From positions 62,001-126,000 of the forward strand of contig JAKATG010000006.1 of NCBI GenBank assembly GCA_021828105.1: a DNA stretch of 64,000 nt. Reading direction: 5' to 3'. This document shows positions 45,033 through 52,820 of the stretch, piece after piece (position 1 is the stretch's first letter; each line of letters opens with the position of its first letter). The stretch comes from Taklimakanibacter sp021828105. Lineage in GTDB: Bacteria; Pseudomonadota; Alphaproteobacteria; Rhizobiales; Aestuariivirgaceae. The translations under genes and the position numbers were made by a program. The notes under the pieces were generated by a model, which ran no database searches, had not been told where the DNA came from, and saw only the letters and a program-made list of their open reading frames with translations.

Positions 45033-45440
45033 ATGAAACAGTGGCGAAAAGTGATCCTGCTGATCCTTGGTGCGGCGGGAGCCGCTCTTCCGAGTGCCGC
45101 CCAAGCGGAGTTCTGTGGTATCGCTGGCCAGTCTCCGCAGGAAATTGCGGCCAATGTGGCCAAAACCAAGGCATTCAAGAGAGTTGGCGGCAATGCCCGC
45201 TATGTGGCCTATGCCAATAAAGCCGACTTGACAACGCTGACCATCACCACGTCGGCAAACGAGGCGCATCCCGCCGTCGCCTGCCGCCATGCTTTCCGGC
45301 AGAAGGATGGGGCGTGGTATGTCAGGACCAACGCCAAATGTGCCGCAAGCGAGGCAGCTTGCAAAGCAATGATGAGCGAATTCAAAGCGCTTGACGCTCA
45401 GATGAAGCGGGCGCTCGAGAAGGCGAATTCCAAACCGTGA
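45033..45440 (+). CDS. Small secreted cysteine-containing protein (intact copy)
   Basis: A 135-residue protein of unknown function. A signal peptide (about 1-24, ending SAAQA) is followed by EFCGIAGQSPQEIAANVAKTKAFK cut to FCGIAGQSPQEIAANVA. Cysteines in FCGIA, VACRHAF, NAKCAAS and EAACKAM could form two disulfides in the periplasm. GGAGG precedes ATG 45033. It is the intact partner of the frameshifted gene upstream. I do not recognise a family. Confidence 0.75.
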   Translation: MKQWRKVILLILGAAGAALPSAAQAEFCGIAGQSPQEIAANVAKTKAFKRVGGNARYVAYANKADLTTLTITTSANEAHPAVACRHAFRQKDGAWYVRTNAKCAASEAACKAMMSEFKALDAQMKRALEKANSKP

Positions 45441-45452
45441 TGCGGTGATGGA

Positions 45453-46373
45453 TCAGGGAGCGACGGCCGCCTGCTCATCCGCGATGAGCACGCAGTTGTC
45501 GGCCGGCGGATCGCTCTTGCAGCGGCTGCCGGCGACGAGATCCGTCGCAGGGGTGAGATCGGTGACGAGCTTCGTGTTCCGCGCTTCGCCCCAGGTCAGT
45601 ATATACATGGACGTCGGCGGTGCCTTGTTGAACAGCCCGAGCACAGACTTGTCGACGCCCATCTTGGCAAAGAAGGCATTGAGCTTCTTCTCGAGCCTCC
45701 GGTCGAGCTTGGTCGAGACATAGCTCTTCATCGGCTTGCGGCTGACGACCTTGCGGCTCAGGACCTGCTTCTTGCCCCGGACGATGCGGTAGCGCTCATA
45801 ATAGCGGACCTTCTCCTGGGTGATGGTCCGGCTGATCTGATGCACGCCGACGGCCGTGCCCTCGCCCATGAAGCGCTTTTCGCCGGCAGCCAAGATGAAG
45901 GCGCAGGCGGAAACGCAAAAACCCTGGCCCGACATGATGACGCCGCGATAGACGCCCTTCTGCGCCTTGGGAAGCTTGCAATTCGTCTGATGCGGCGCGC
46001 AGCCGCCGAAATAGGTCCAGCCCACCGCCACATCGAGATGGCGCCCACGGATCATCTCGCCGATCTTGAGCGCGGCATCGACATCGCCGCCGGTCGAGGT
46101 GACGACCACCGGCAGCCGCAGATCCTTCGCCTTGGCGAGCGCCTTCTTGAACACCGCCGGAGACTTTGCCGTGATCTGGCCTTCGGCCGAGATCCATTGC
46201 GGGCAGGAGGGCTCGCACCCCCCCATCACGCTGCGGACGATGACGACCCGCATCGGCTGGTCGTAGACGGGCGTCTCCGTCTTCTTTTTCGCCGCATCGG
46301 CTTGACCGGCCGGCAGGACAACAGCAAGCACAATCGTCAGGAGCGCCAGAACAACAGACGGGAGAGCTTTCAT
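45453..46373 (-). CDS. Secreted ClpP/crotonase-like protein (COG3904-type)
   Basis: A 306-residue protein with a signal peptide (residues about 1-27, ending GQADA). The fold signature is ClpP-like: VVVTSTGGDVDAALKIGEMIR, then GFCVSACAFILAAG, where the Ser in VSACAF stands at the nucleophile position, and GVHQIS supplies a possible His. Such periplasmic predicted proteases are common in Hyphomicrobiales with no known target. I chose ATG 46373 so that the signal peptide is at the N-terminus. Confidence 0.72.
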   Translation of the reverse strand: MKALPSVVLALLTIVLAVVLPAGQADAAKKKTETPVYDQPMRVVIVRSVMGGCEPSCPQWISAEGQITAKSPAVFKKALAKAKDLRLPVVVTSTGGDVDAALKIGEMIRGRHLDVAVGWTYFGGCAPHQTNCKLPKAQKGVYRGVIMSGQGFCVSACAFILAAGEKRFMGEGTAVGVHQISRTITQEKVRYYERYRIVRGKKQVLSRKVVSRKPMKSYVSTKLDRRLEKKLNAFFAKMGVDKSVLGLFNKAPPTSMYILTWGEARNTKLVTDLTPATDLVAGSRCKSDPPADNCVLIADEQAAVAP

Positions 46374-46437
46374 TGGGGATGCCCGGATTATCGCCTCGCC
46401 CGGACTATACACATTTTCCATGTTCCGGAAAGCAGGA

Positions 46438-47067
46438 TCACCCGATGACGAGGTTGAAACTCACGCTGATTCTCTCAGCCCGGGCCCGGTTCAAGGGAAC
46501 TTCGTGGCGCAGCCAACTTTCCCACAGGATCAGGGAACCCGGAACCGGCGTCTCGCTGACATAGGTCCGCAAGGGACGAGGGGTTTGGGCCTTGCGCGGC
46601 GGCGCCGCCATCATCAAACCATGGCGCGGATCCTCGAAGACGATAGGGCCGGAACCTTCGGGCGAGGTGACATAGTAAGTGCCGCTCAGCACGGCGTTGG
46701 TATGGATATGCGAGCTGTGCGAGCCGCCCTCGGGCAGCACATTGACCCACATCGTATCGCAGACGGGCTTGCCGCCGCGCAGGTCCCAATGGAGCTCCTT
46801 GGCGAAGCGGGCGGCGTGGCGCTCGATGCCGCGCTTGAGCCTGGCGAAAAGCGGGCTCCGGTCGGGGAGATCAGCGAGCGAGCCATAGGAGGTATAGCCC
46901 GAATAGCCGTGCTTTTCGCACCAGCGCCGCCCGGCCGTGTCGTTCTCGGCGAGCGCCAGGGCGGCCTGTTCGAGATCATGGTTAAGCCGGCCGGCACCCT
47001 CGATGACGGTGCGGTAGACGAGGGTCGGGAACAGCGCCTCGATATGGGCGGACGATGGCTTCGGCAT
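46438..47067 (-). CDS. Putative 2OG-Fe(II) oxygenase (TIGR02466-type)
   Basis: A 209-residue putative iron/2-oxoglutarate dioxygenase. It opens AHIEALFPTLVYRTVI and has the core SSHIHTNAVLSGTYYV (His and neighbouring ligand) and, near the end, RISVSFNLVI, a pattern of the TIGR02466 family. The second His lies in WLRHEVPLN. Start chosen at ATG 47067, 11 bases after GGGGGA; ATG 47079 is an alternative. Substrate unknown. Confidence 0.8.
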   Translation of the reverse strand: MPKPSSAHIEALFPTLVYRTVIEGAGRLNHDLEQAALALAENDTAGRRWCEKHGYSGYTSYGSLADLPDRSPLFARLKRGIERHAARFAKELHWDLRGGKPVCDTMWVNVLPEGGSHSSHIHTNAVLSGTYYVTSPEGSGPIVFEDPRHGLMMAAPPRKAQTPRPLRTYVSETPVPGSLILWESWLRHEVPLNRARAERISVSFNLVIG

Positions 47068-47173
47068 GGGCTCAACCATCCCCCTGATGCCATCTCATCC
47101 AAGCGGTGACAAGGCCGCCGCTTGATGGCACATTCGGGTTCCCTCAAATCAGCGACGAAAGGCGGAGGACGGC

Positions 47174-47986
47174 ATGAGGCTCGGCACATGGATGGGATTG
47201 CTCGCAACCGTAAGCGTGTTCCTGACGGCGGCAGGCGCGGCCGAGGCCGCCAGATGCAGCAGCAGCGGGGCCAATTTCGAGAGCTGGAAGAAAAGCTTCA
47301 GCGCCGAAGCCAAGCAGAACGGCGTCAAGCCGAAAGCCATCGCCGCCCTGATGAACACCAGCTATTCGACCGCCACGATCAGGGCCGACCGCAGCCAGAA
47401 GAGCTTCAAGCTGTCGCTCTCGGCCTTCATGGCCAAGCGCGGCGCGCCTGCCATCGTGTCGCGCGGGCGGGCGCTCAAGAGATCCAATGCCGCTCTCTTT
47501 GCCTCCCTTGAAAGGCGCTATGGCGTGCCGCCGGGGCCGCTCTTGGCCATATGGGGCATGGAGACCGGTTTCGGCAACGTCACCGGCAATCAGAACACAC
47601 TGTCGGCGGTGGCGACGCTGGCTTATGACTGCCGCCGGACGGAATATTTCACCGAGCAGCTTTATGCGGCCCTCGCCCTCATCGACCGCGGAACGCTCTC
47701 GGCTTCGGCGCGCGGCGCCATGCATGGCGAGGTCGGCCATACCCAGTTCCTGCCCAAGAATGTCCGGCTCTATGGCGCGGACGGCGATGGCGACGGCCGC
47801 GTCAATCTCAATTCCAAGGCCGACGCGCTCGCCTCCACCGCCAATTTCCTCAAAGGCCATGGCTGGGTGAGGGGTGCCGGCTATCAGCCGGGCCAGACCA
47901 ATTTCAGCGCCATCCAGGGGTGGAACGCCGCGACCGTCTACCAGAAGGCGATTGCCATCATGGGCAAGCAGATCGATGGACAATAG
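47174..47986 (+). CDS. Lytic murein transglycosylase (MltB-like)
   Basis: A 270-residue periplasmic lytic transglycosylase that cleaves peptidoglycan glycan strands. A signal peptide (about 1-26, ending AAEAA) is followed by the MltB-type domain with catalytic Glu in LAIWGMETGFGNVTGN and the second family motif HGEVGHTQFLPKNV. A calcium-like loop DGDGDGRVNLNS is present. No C-terminal peptidoglycan-binding domain is seen. It overlaps the next small gene by 11 bp. Confidence 0.93.
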   Translation: MRLGTWMGLLATVSVFLTAAGAAEAARCSSSGANFESWKKSFSAEAKQNGVKPKAIAALMNTSYSTATIRADRSQKSFKLSLSAFMAKRGAPAIVSRGRALKRSNAALFASLERRYGVPPGPLLAIWGMETGFGNVTGNQNTLSAVATLAYDCRRTEYFTEQLYAALALIDRGTLSASARGAMHGEVGHTQFLPKNVRLYGADGDGDGRVNLNSKADALASTANFLKGHGWVRGAGYQPGQTNFSAIQGWNAATVYQKAIAIMGKQIDGQ

Positions 47987-48200
47987 TCGAGAGAGCAAGC
48001 GCACCTACGAACAGTCTTCGCCTTTCTACCGGCCCTTGTGGCGGCGTATCGCCATCACGGCCGTCGTCGCTCTGTGGCTCGCTTTCGAGATCTACAACCA
48101 AAGCGGCCTGTGGATAGCCATCGCCGCCGCGATGCTCTGCTATGCGCTGTGGACTTTTTTCTTGAGTTGGCCGAAGACGCCTGACAATCCTCCGCAATAA
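47976..48200 (+). CDS. Small hypothetical membrane protein
   Basis: A 74-residue protein with two predicted membrane segments (about residues 24-40 and 46-65) between a charged N-terminus and a Pro-rich tail (KTPDNPPQ). The ATG lies inside the 3' end of the transglycosylase gene in another frame, so it may be coupled to it. No family recognised. Codon use is ordinary for this genome. Confidence 0.6.
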   Translation: MDNSRESKRTYEQSSPFYRPLWRRIAITAVVALWLAFEIYNQSGLWIAIAAAMLCYALWTFFLSWPKTPDNPPQ

Positions 48201-48228
48201 TCTTTTGTCGCTTCGAAAAGGCCGTTCC

Positions 48229-49473
48229 ATGACCGCTAAGAGCAATCTCACCATCAATCCGCAGCGTCTGTGGGACGCCCTCATGGAGACCGCCAAATAC
48301 GGCGCGACACCGAAAGGCGGCATCAAGCGGCTCACGGTTTCCGACGAAGACAAGAAGGTGCGCGATTGGTTCAAGGCGCAATGCGAGGCGCTGGGCTGCA
48401 AGGTGTCGGTCGACAGCGTCGGCAACATGTTCGCGCTCAGGCCGGGCAAGAACAACAAGCTCCAGCCCATCGCCATGGGCTCGCATCTCGACACCCAGCC
48501 GACGGGCGGGAAATTCGACGGCGTGCTCGGCGTCCTGGGCGCGCTCGAAGCGCTGCGCAGCATGGTCGATCTCGGCTACGAGACCAATGCGCCCGTCATG
48601 ATCGTCAATTGGACCAATGAGGAAGGCTCGCGCTTCGCACCCGCCATGCTGTGCTCGGGCGTCTATGCCGGTGTGTTCACGCAAGACTATGCCTACGCCA
48701 GAGCCGATCGCGACGGCATCACGCTGGGCGACGAGCTGACGCGCATCGGCTACAAGGGCTCGGAGCCCGTAGGCTCGCACAAATTCCAGGCGATGTTCGA
48801 GCTTCATATCGAGCAGGGGCCGATCCTCGAGGCCGAGCAGAAGATGATCGGCGTCGTGACCGGCGTGCAGGGCATGCGCTGGTACGAGGTGACGGTCAGG
48901 GGCCAGGAAGCGCATACGGGTGCCACCCCCATGCTCCTGCGCAAGAACGCGCTCGTCGGTGCCGCGCGCATGATCGAGGCGATCAATCAGGTCGGGCTCG
49001 ATCATCTGCCGGGCGTCGCCAGCGTCGGTCTCCTCGAGAACCGGCCGAACAGCCGCAATGTCGTGCCGGGCGAAGTGTTCTTCAGCGTCGATCTTCGCCA
49101 TCCCGACGAGAGCGTGCTCGACAAGATGGAGGCGGCCTATCAGGCGGCCCTGCCGCGCATCGCGCAAGAGCTCAAGCTCGAGATCGAGGAGAAGCGGATC
49201 TGGAAGTCGCCGGCGGTCAGATTCGCGGCGGACCTCATCGACTGCGTGCGCCATGGCGCCGACCAGGCCGGCTTCGCCACCCGTGACATGGCGTCCGGCG
49301 CCGGCCACGACGCCGCCTATATCGCCCGCGTCGCGCCGACGACCATGATCTTCGTGCCCTGCCTCGGCGGGCTTTCGCACAATGAAGCGGAATCGACGTC
49401 CTTCGATGAATGCGGGGCGGGCGCCCAGGTGCTGCTCAATGCCGTGCTCGAATATGACCGGCGGTTCGCCTGA
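48229..49473 (+). CDS. Zn-dependent amidohydrolase (beta-ureidopropionase-like)
   Basis: A 414-residue M20-type hydrolase of the N-carbamoyl-amino-acid / allantoate amidohydrolase group. Metal motifs are MGSHLDTQPTGGKFDG (His, Asp), NEEGSRFAP (Glu) and FELHIEQGP (His). It should hydrolyse N-carbamoyl-beta-alanine to beta-alanine, CO2 and ammonia, the third reductive pyrimidine step, given preTA and hydA nearby. Allantoate or hydantoin-derived carbamoyl amino acids are alternatives. ATG 48229 chosen over a TTG eight codons upstream. Confidence 0.88.
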   Translation: MTAKSNLTINPQRLWDALMETAKYGATPKGGIKRLTVSDEDKKVRDWFKAQCEALGCKVSVDSVGNMFALRPGKNNKLQPIAMGSHLDTQPTGGKFDGVLGVLGALEALRSMVDLGYETNAPVMIVNWTNEEGSRFAPAMLCSGVYAGVFTQDYAYARADRDGITLGDELTRIGYKGSEPVGSHKFQAMFELHIEQGPILEAEQKMIGVVTGVQGMRWYEVTVRGQEAHTGATPMLLRKNALVGAARMIEAINQVGLDHLPGVASVGLLENRPNSRNVVPGEVFFSVDLRHPDESVLDKMEAAYQAALPRIAQELKLEIEEKRIWKSPAVRFAADLIDCVRHGADQAGFATRDMASGAGHDAAYIARVAPTTMIFVPCLGGLSHNEAESTSFDECGAGAQVLLNAVLEYDRRFA

Positions 49474-49494
49474 TCGCATCATCCGGAGGGGCCC

Positions 49495-51093
49495 GTGACC
49501 GACCTCGCGGCGAGGAGCCGTGCTACGGCGATCCAGATGACCCAGTGGCGCAGCGTCACCGGATCCCCAAGCGAATGCGACTTCCCGCATTTGCTGAAGG
49601 CGATGCTGGCGCAGAACCGCTATTTCCATCTCAACCCGTCGCATCTCAAGGTGCAGCCGCTCGATGACGGGACGGAGCGCGGCAACCTTCTCGCCTTGGT
49701 GAAGGGCGAGGGCCGCAGGACGGTGGTGCTGGCCGGGCATTTCGACACGGTGCCGTTCGACGATTATGCCGAGCTTATGCCTTACGCCTGCGATCCCGAG
49801 ACGCTGCTCCCGATGATCATCGAGAAGCTGAAGCGGACCGGCGAAAATCCGGCAGCCCTCGCCGATCTCGAATCGGGCGATTATCTGCCGGGCCGCGGGC
49901 TCCTCGACATGAAAGCCGGGATCGCGGCGGGCATTGCCGTGCTCGAGACCTTCGCCGCCGAAGAGCACCGGCATGGCAATATCCTGCTGCTGGCGACCCC
50001 CGATGAGGAGGACCGCTCGGCCGGCATGCGCGCGGCGGCGGCGATCCTCCCCGTCATCGCGCGCGAGGGCGATCTCGATATCCGCCTCGTCATCAATCTC
50101 GATTCGATCGCCGATGACGGCGACGGCGCCTTCGGCCGCTCGCTGACGACGGGATCGATCGGCAAGCTTCTGTTGACGGCGCTCGTCGTCGGACGCGAAG
50201 CCCATGCCTGCTATCCCTTCGCCGGCATCAATGCCAATTATCTCGCCGCCGAGCTCCTGGCCGAGCTCGAATGCGCGCCCGAGCTCGCCGAGACCAGCGG
50301 CCATGAGATCGCCGCACCCCCGGCGGCGCTCTATGTGAAGGATGTGAAGAGCGGCTACAATGTCACGACGCCGGCACGCATCTTCCTCTATTGGAACACG
50401 CTGCAGCATCGCCGCGCGCCGGCGGACGTCCTGAGCATCGCCACCGGCATGGCGCGCGAGGCGATGGAGCGGGCGGTGGCGAAGCTTGCGCAAAGGGCGG
50501 GGAATGTCAGCCCGCCGCAGCCCTTCCGGCAGGAAGCGGTCCAGGTGCTGAGCTTCGCCGAGCTCTTCGCCCAGGCGCTGAAGTCCGATCCCGATTTCGA
50601 AGCCTCCTTCGATCTCCTCAACCGCGAATTGGCGGAACGCAACGACCTCGATTTTCCGACCCGGGCGCGGCTCGTCACCGAATTCGCCTGGGCATCGACC
50701 AAGCTGCCGGGCCCTGCGGTCATCTTGGGCTTCGGCTCCCTGCCTTATCCGGCGGTGAGCCTCGGCGATGAGGCCTTGGCGGAACGCCTGATGGCGGCGG
50801 TGAGCGAGGCCGCCATGGAGAAGGGCACCACGATTTCGCGGCTCGGCTACTTTCCCGGCATATCGGATATGAGCTTCCTCGGCGAGACGTCGGGCGATCT
50901 CGCCGCCGCCCAGGCCAATACGCCGATCTGGGGTGCGAGCTTCACGCTTCCCGCTTCGCCGGCCTATCCGGCCATCAATATCGGTCCCTGGGGGCGCGAC
51001 TATCATCACTGGCTGGAACGGCTCAACGCTCCTTACGCATTTGACGTCTTGCCTCACCTCGTGCTTCGTGCCACCAAGGCCGCGCTCGAATAA
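49495..51093 (+). CDS. M20-family peptidase, RocB-like
   Basis: A 532-residue M20/M25/M40 metallo-hydrolase of the RocB type. Visible metal residues are in VLAGHFDTVPFDDY (His, Asp), RGLLDMKAGIA (Asp) and TPDEEDRSAG (Glu). Starts with GTG behind a strong CCGGAGGGG, 21 bp after the carbamoyl hydrolase. RocB proteins are linked to arginine use in bacilli, but the reaction is unknown; here co-transcription with pyrimidine genes suggests a peptide-like or carbamoyl substrate. Confidence 0.85.
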   Translation: MTDLAARSRATAIQMTQWRSVTGSPSECDFPHLLKAMLAQNRYFHLNPSHLKVQPLDDGTERGNLLALVKGEGRRTVVLAGHFDTVPFDDYAELMPYACDPETLLPMIIEKLKRTGENPAALADLESGDYLPGRGLLDMKAGIAAGIAVLETFAAEEHRHGNILLLATPDEEDRSAGMRAAAAILPVIAREGDLDIRLVINLDSIADDGDGAFGRSLTTGSIGKLLLTALVVGREAHACYPFAGINANYLAAELLAELECAPELAETSGHEIAAPPAALYVKDVKSGYNVTTPARIFLYWNTLQHRRAPADVLSIATGMAREAMERAVAKLAQRAGNVSPPQPFRQEAVQVLSFAELFAQALKSDPDFEASFDLLNRELAERNDLDFPTRARLVTEFAWASTKLPGPAVILGFGSLPYPAVSLGDEALAERLMAAVSEAAMEKGTTISRLGYFPGISDMSFLGETSGDLAAAQANTPIWGASFTLPASPAYPAINIGPWGRDYHHWLERLNAPYAFDVLPHLVLRATKAALE

Positions 51094-51107
51094 ACAGGAG
51101 GTTTCCC

Positions 51108-51458
51108 ATGGCTTTGAAACGTATCGGCGCCGGCAACCGCATGAGCGATGCGGTGATACACGGCGACAAGATCTATCTCTCGGGATATGTCGCGGAAAAG
51201 ACGGTCGGCAAGTCGGTCAAGGAGCAGACGAAGGACATCCTCGACCAGATCGATGCGACGCTCAAGGAAGCGGGGACCGACAAGACCAAGATCCTCAAGG
51301 CCAATATCTGGCTGACCGACATCAAGACCTGGGCGCAAATGAACGAAGCCTGGGATGCCTGGGTGGTGGCGGGCCAGACGCCGGCGCGCGCCACCGTCGA
51401 GGCGAAGCTCGCCGGTCCCGGCCTCGATGTCGAGATCATGGTCGAAGCGGCGCTCTGA
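51108..51458 (+). CDS. RidA family protein
   Basis: A 116-residue YjgF/YER057c/UK114 protein. The conserved active-site arginine lies in TPARATVEAKLAGPGLDVEI, matching the family R-x-x-V/A-E pattern. RidA enzymes hydrolyse reactive enamine/imine intermediates; the Rut-pathway RutC is also in this superfamily. It starts 14 bp after the RocB-like gene behind AGGAGG, so the three-gene run ends here at a strong terminator. Confidence 0.93.
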   Translation: MALKRIGAGNRMSDAVIHGDKIYLSGYVAEKTVGKSVKEQTKDILDQIDATLKEAGTDKTKILKANIWLTDIKTWAQMNEAWDAWVVAGQTPARATVEAKLAGPGLDVEIMVEAAL

Positions 51459-51481
51459 GATCGCAAATGAGCGTTTCGAAT

Positions 51482-51512
51482 CCCTCTCCCCGCCGGGGAG
51501 GGGGATTTTTTT
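51482..51512 (+). terminator. Rho-independent terminator after ridA
   Basis: Stem CCCTCTCCCC / GGGGAGGGGG (51482-51504, ten pairs with one wobble, loop GCC) followed by A and seven Ts (51506-51512). It lies 23 bp after the RidA stop and insulates the pyrimidine genes from the sugar transporter. Confidence 0.92.
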
Positions 51513-51520
51513 ATTAGTCA

Positions 51521-51551
51521 TTTGTATTACAAAAGCCTTTTGTAATACAAA
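51521..51551. promoter_or_regulatory. Perfect 14-base inverted repeat upstream of chvE
   Basis: TTTGTATTACAAAA-GCC-TTTTGTAATACAAA. Each arm itself contains the palindrome TTGTA(t/a)TACAA, so there are two dyad sites with centres 17 bases apart. It lies 8 bp past the ridA terminator and 100 bp before chvE, in the expected promoter region. LacI- or GntR-type regulators bind such dyads; no adjacent regulator gene encodes an obvious partner. Confidence 0.75.
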
Positions 51552-51650
51552 TTGCCGTTGAACGCTTTTGGGTTTCAATCTAAGGACAGGGCCCAAGGGC
51601 GGCATCTCCCGAAAAGGAGCGGTCGCTCCACAGCATCAAGGGAGGAATTC

Positions 51651-52721
51651 ATGCTGAATCGCAGGTATTTCATGGCTTCCGTTGCGGGAGCCGCGGCGCT
51701 GGCCGCCGCCGGAACGGCCTTAGCCGAGAGCAAAGGGCTTATTGGCATCTCCATGCCGACCAAGTCGTCGACCCGCTGGATCTCGGACGGCGAAAGCATG
51801 GTGAAGGAGTTCCAGGCGCTCGGCTACGACACCGACCTGCAATATGGCGAGGACGACATCCCGAACCAGCTCGCCCAGATCGAGAACATGGTGACCAAGG
51901 GCGCCAAGGTCCTGATCATCGCCGCGATCGACGGATCGACGCTGTCCGACATATTGAAGAAGGCCAAGGAAGCGGGCGTCAAGGTCTTCGCCTATGACCG
52001 GTTGATCACCAAGACGCCGGATGTCGACTATTACACGACCTTCGACAATTTCGGCGTCGGCGTGCTGCAGGCGAAATCCCTGGTCGACGGGCTCAAGGAA
52101 CGCTTCCCCGGCGCCAAGCCGTGGAATGTCGAGCTCTTCGGCGGCTCGCCGGACGACACCAACGCGTTCTATTTCTATGACGGCGCCATGTCGGTCCTGA
52201 AGCCCCTGATGGATTCGGGCGAGGTCGCCGTCGTCTCGGGCCAGATGGGCATGGACAAGGTCGGCACGCTGCGCTGGGACGGCGCCGTCGCCCAGGCCCG
52301 CATGGACAACCTGCTCTCGGCCAACTACACCGACAAGAAGGTGAACGGCGTGCTCGCCCCCTATGACGGCCTCTCACGCGGCATTATTTCTTCTCTCAAG
52401 GGTGTGGGCTATGCGCCCGGGCCCGAAATGCCGATCGTCACCGGCCAGGACGCCGAGCTTGCCTCGGTCAAGGGCATGATCGCCGGCGAGCAATATTCGA
52501 CCGTGTTCAAGGACACGCGCGAGCTCGCCAAGGTGACGGCGAAGATGGTCGACACGGTGCTCCAGGGCAAGGAGCCCGAGGTCAACGACACCAAGACCTA
52601 CAATAACGAAGTCAAGGTGGTGCCGTCCTATCTCCTGACCCCCTATTCGGTCGGCAAGGACGACATCAAGAAGGCGCTGGTCGATTCCGGCTATTATACG
52701 CAGGACCAGATCGATAACTGA
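51651..52721 (+). CDS. chvE: Multiple monosaccharide-binding protein ChvE
   Basis: Periplasmic sugar-binding protein for an ABC importer; in Agrobacterium ChvE also senses sugars for virulence. The 356-residue protein has a signal peptide with twin arginines (LNRRYFMASVAG, possibly Tat) and cleavage near ALAES, then the sugar-binding fold: GISMPTKSSTRWISDGE, DGSTLSDILKKA, ELFGGSPDDTNA. GGAGGAATTC precedes the ATG. A 10-bp hairpin separates it from the ATPase gene, which usually leaves more binding-protein mRNA. Confidence 0.93.
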   Translation: MLNRRYFMASVAGAAALAAAGTALAESKGLIGISMPTKSSTRWISDGESMVKEFQALGYDTDLQYGEDDIPNQLAQIENMVTKGAKVLIIAAIDGSTLSDILKKAKEAGVKVFAYDRLITKTPDVDYYTTFDNFGVGVLQAKSLVDGLKERFPGAKPWNVELFGGSPDDTNAFYFYDGAMSVLKPLMDSGEVAVVSGQMGMDKVGTLRWDGAVAQARMDNLLSANYTDKKVNGVLAPYDGLSRGIISSLKGVGYAPGPEMPIVTGQDAELASVKGMIAGEQYSTVFKDTRELAKVTAKMVDTVLQGKEPEVNDTKTYNNEVKVVPSYLLTPYSVGKDDIKKALVDSGYYTQDQIDN

Positions 52722-52740
52722 TCAGGGGCGCTGTCATCGG

Positions 52741-52765
52741 GGGGCTTCGCGCTTTGCGAAGCCCC
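52741..52765 (+). terminator. Intercistronic hairpin after chvE
   Basis: Perfect ten-base stem GGGGCTTCGC / GCGAAGCCCC with loop GCTTT, followed by TTGCTTATGTTTT. The T-tract is broken, so it is more likely an attenuator or 3' stabiliser between binding protein and ATPase than a full stop. Confidence 0.7.
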
Positions 52766-52820
52766 TTGCTTATGTTTTAATCGATCAAGATCCGGGCGAA
52801 CCGGACAGCATATTGGGGAG

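Larger units (their letters stand above)
44523..45440 (+). repeat. Tandem duplication of hydA 3' end plus small gene
   Basis: The last 13 sense codons of hydA (44523-44561, RPRAVKRAGTVTP) recur at 44978-45016 as RPRAVKRAGAVTP, in a place with no hydA upstream. After each copy comes a homologous small secreted-protein gene (44585 and 45033). The offset is about 450 bp, so one ancestral unit was duplicated in tandem and has since diverged. Confidence 0.85.

Noticed and set aside
48055..51057. 1000-codon minus-strand frame opposite the hydrolase and RocB-like genes
   Set aside because: Same reason: both opposite-strand genes have clear catalytic motifs, and this product has none.
49495..51093. 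Second beta-ureidopropionase
   Set aside because: Has M20 metal motifs but matches the longer RocB type (532 residues), not the 410-residue carbamoyl hydrolase group.
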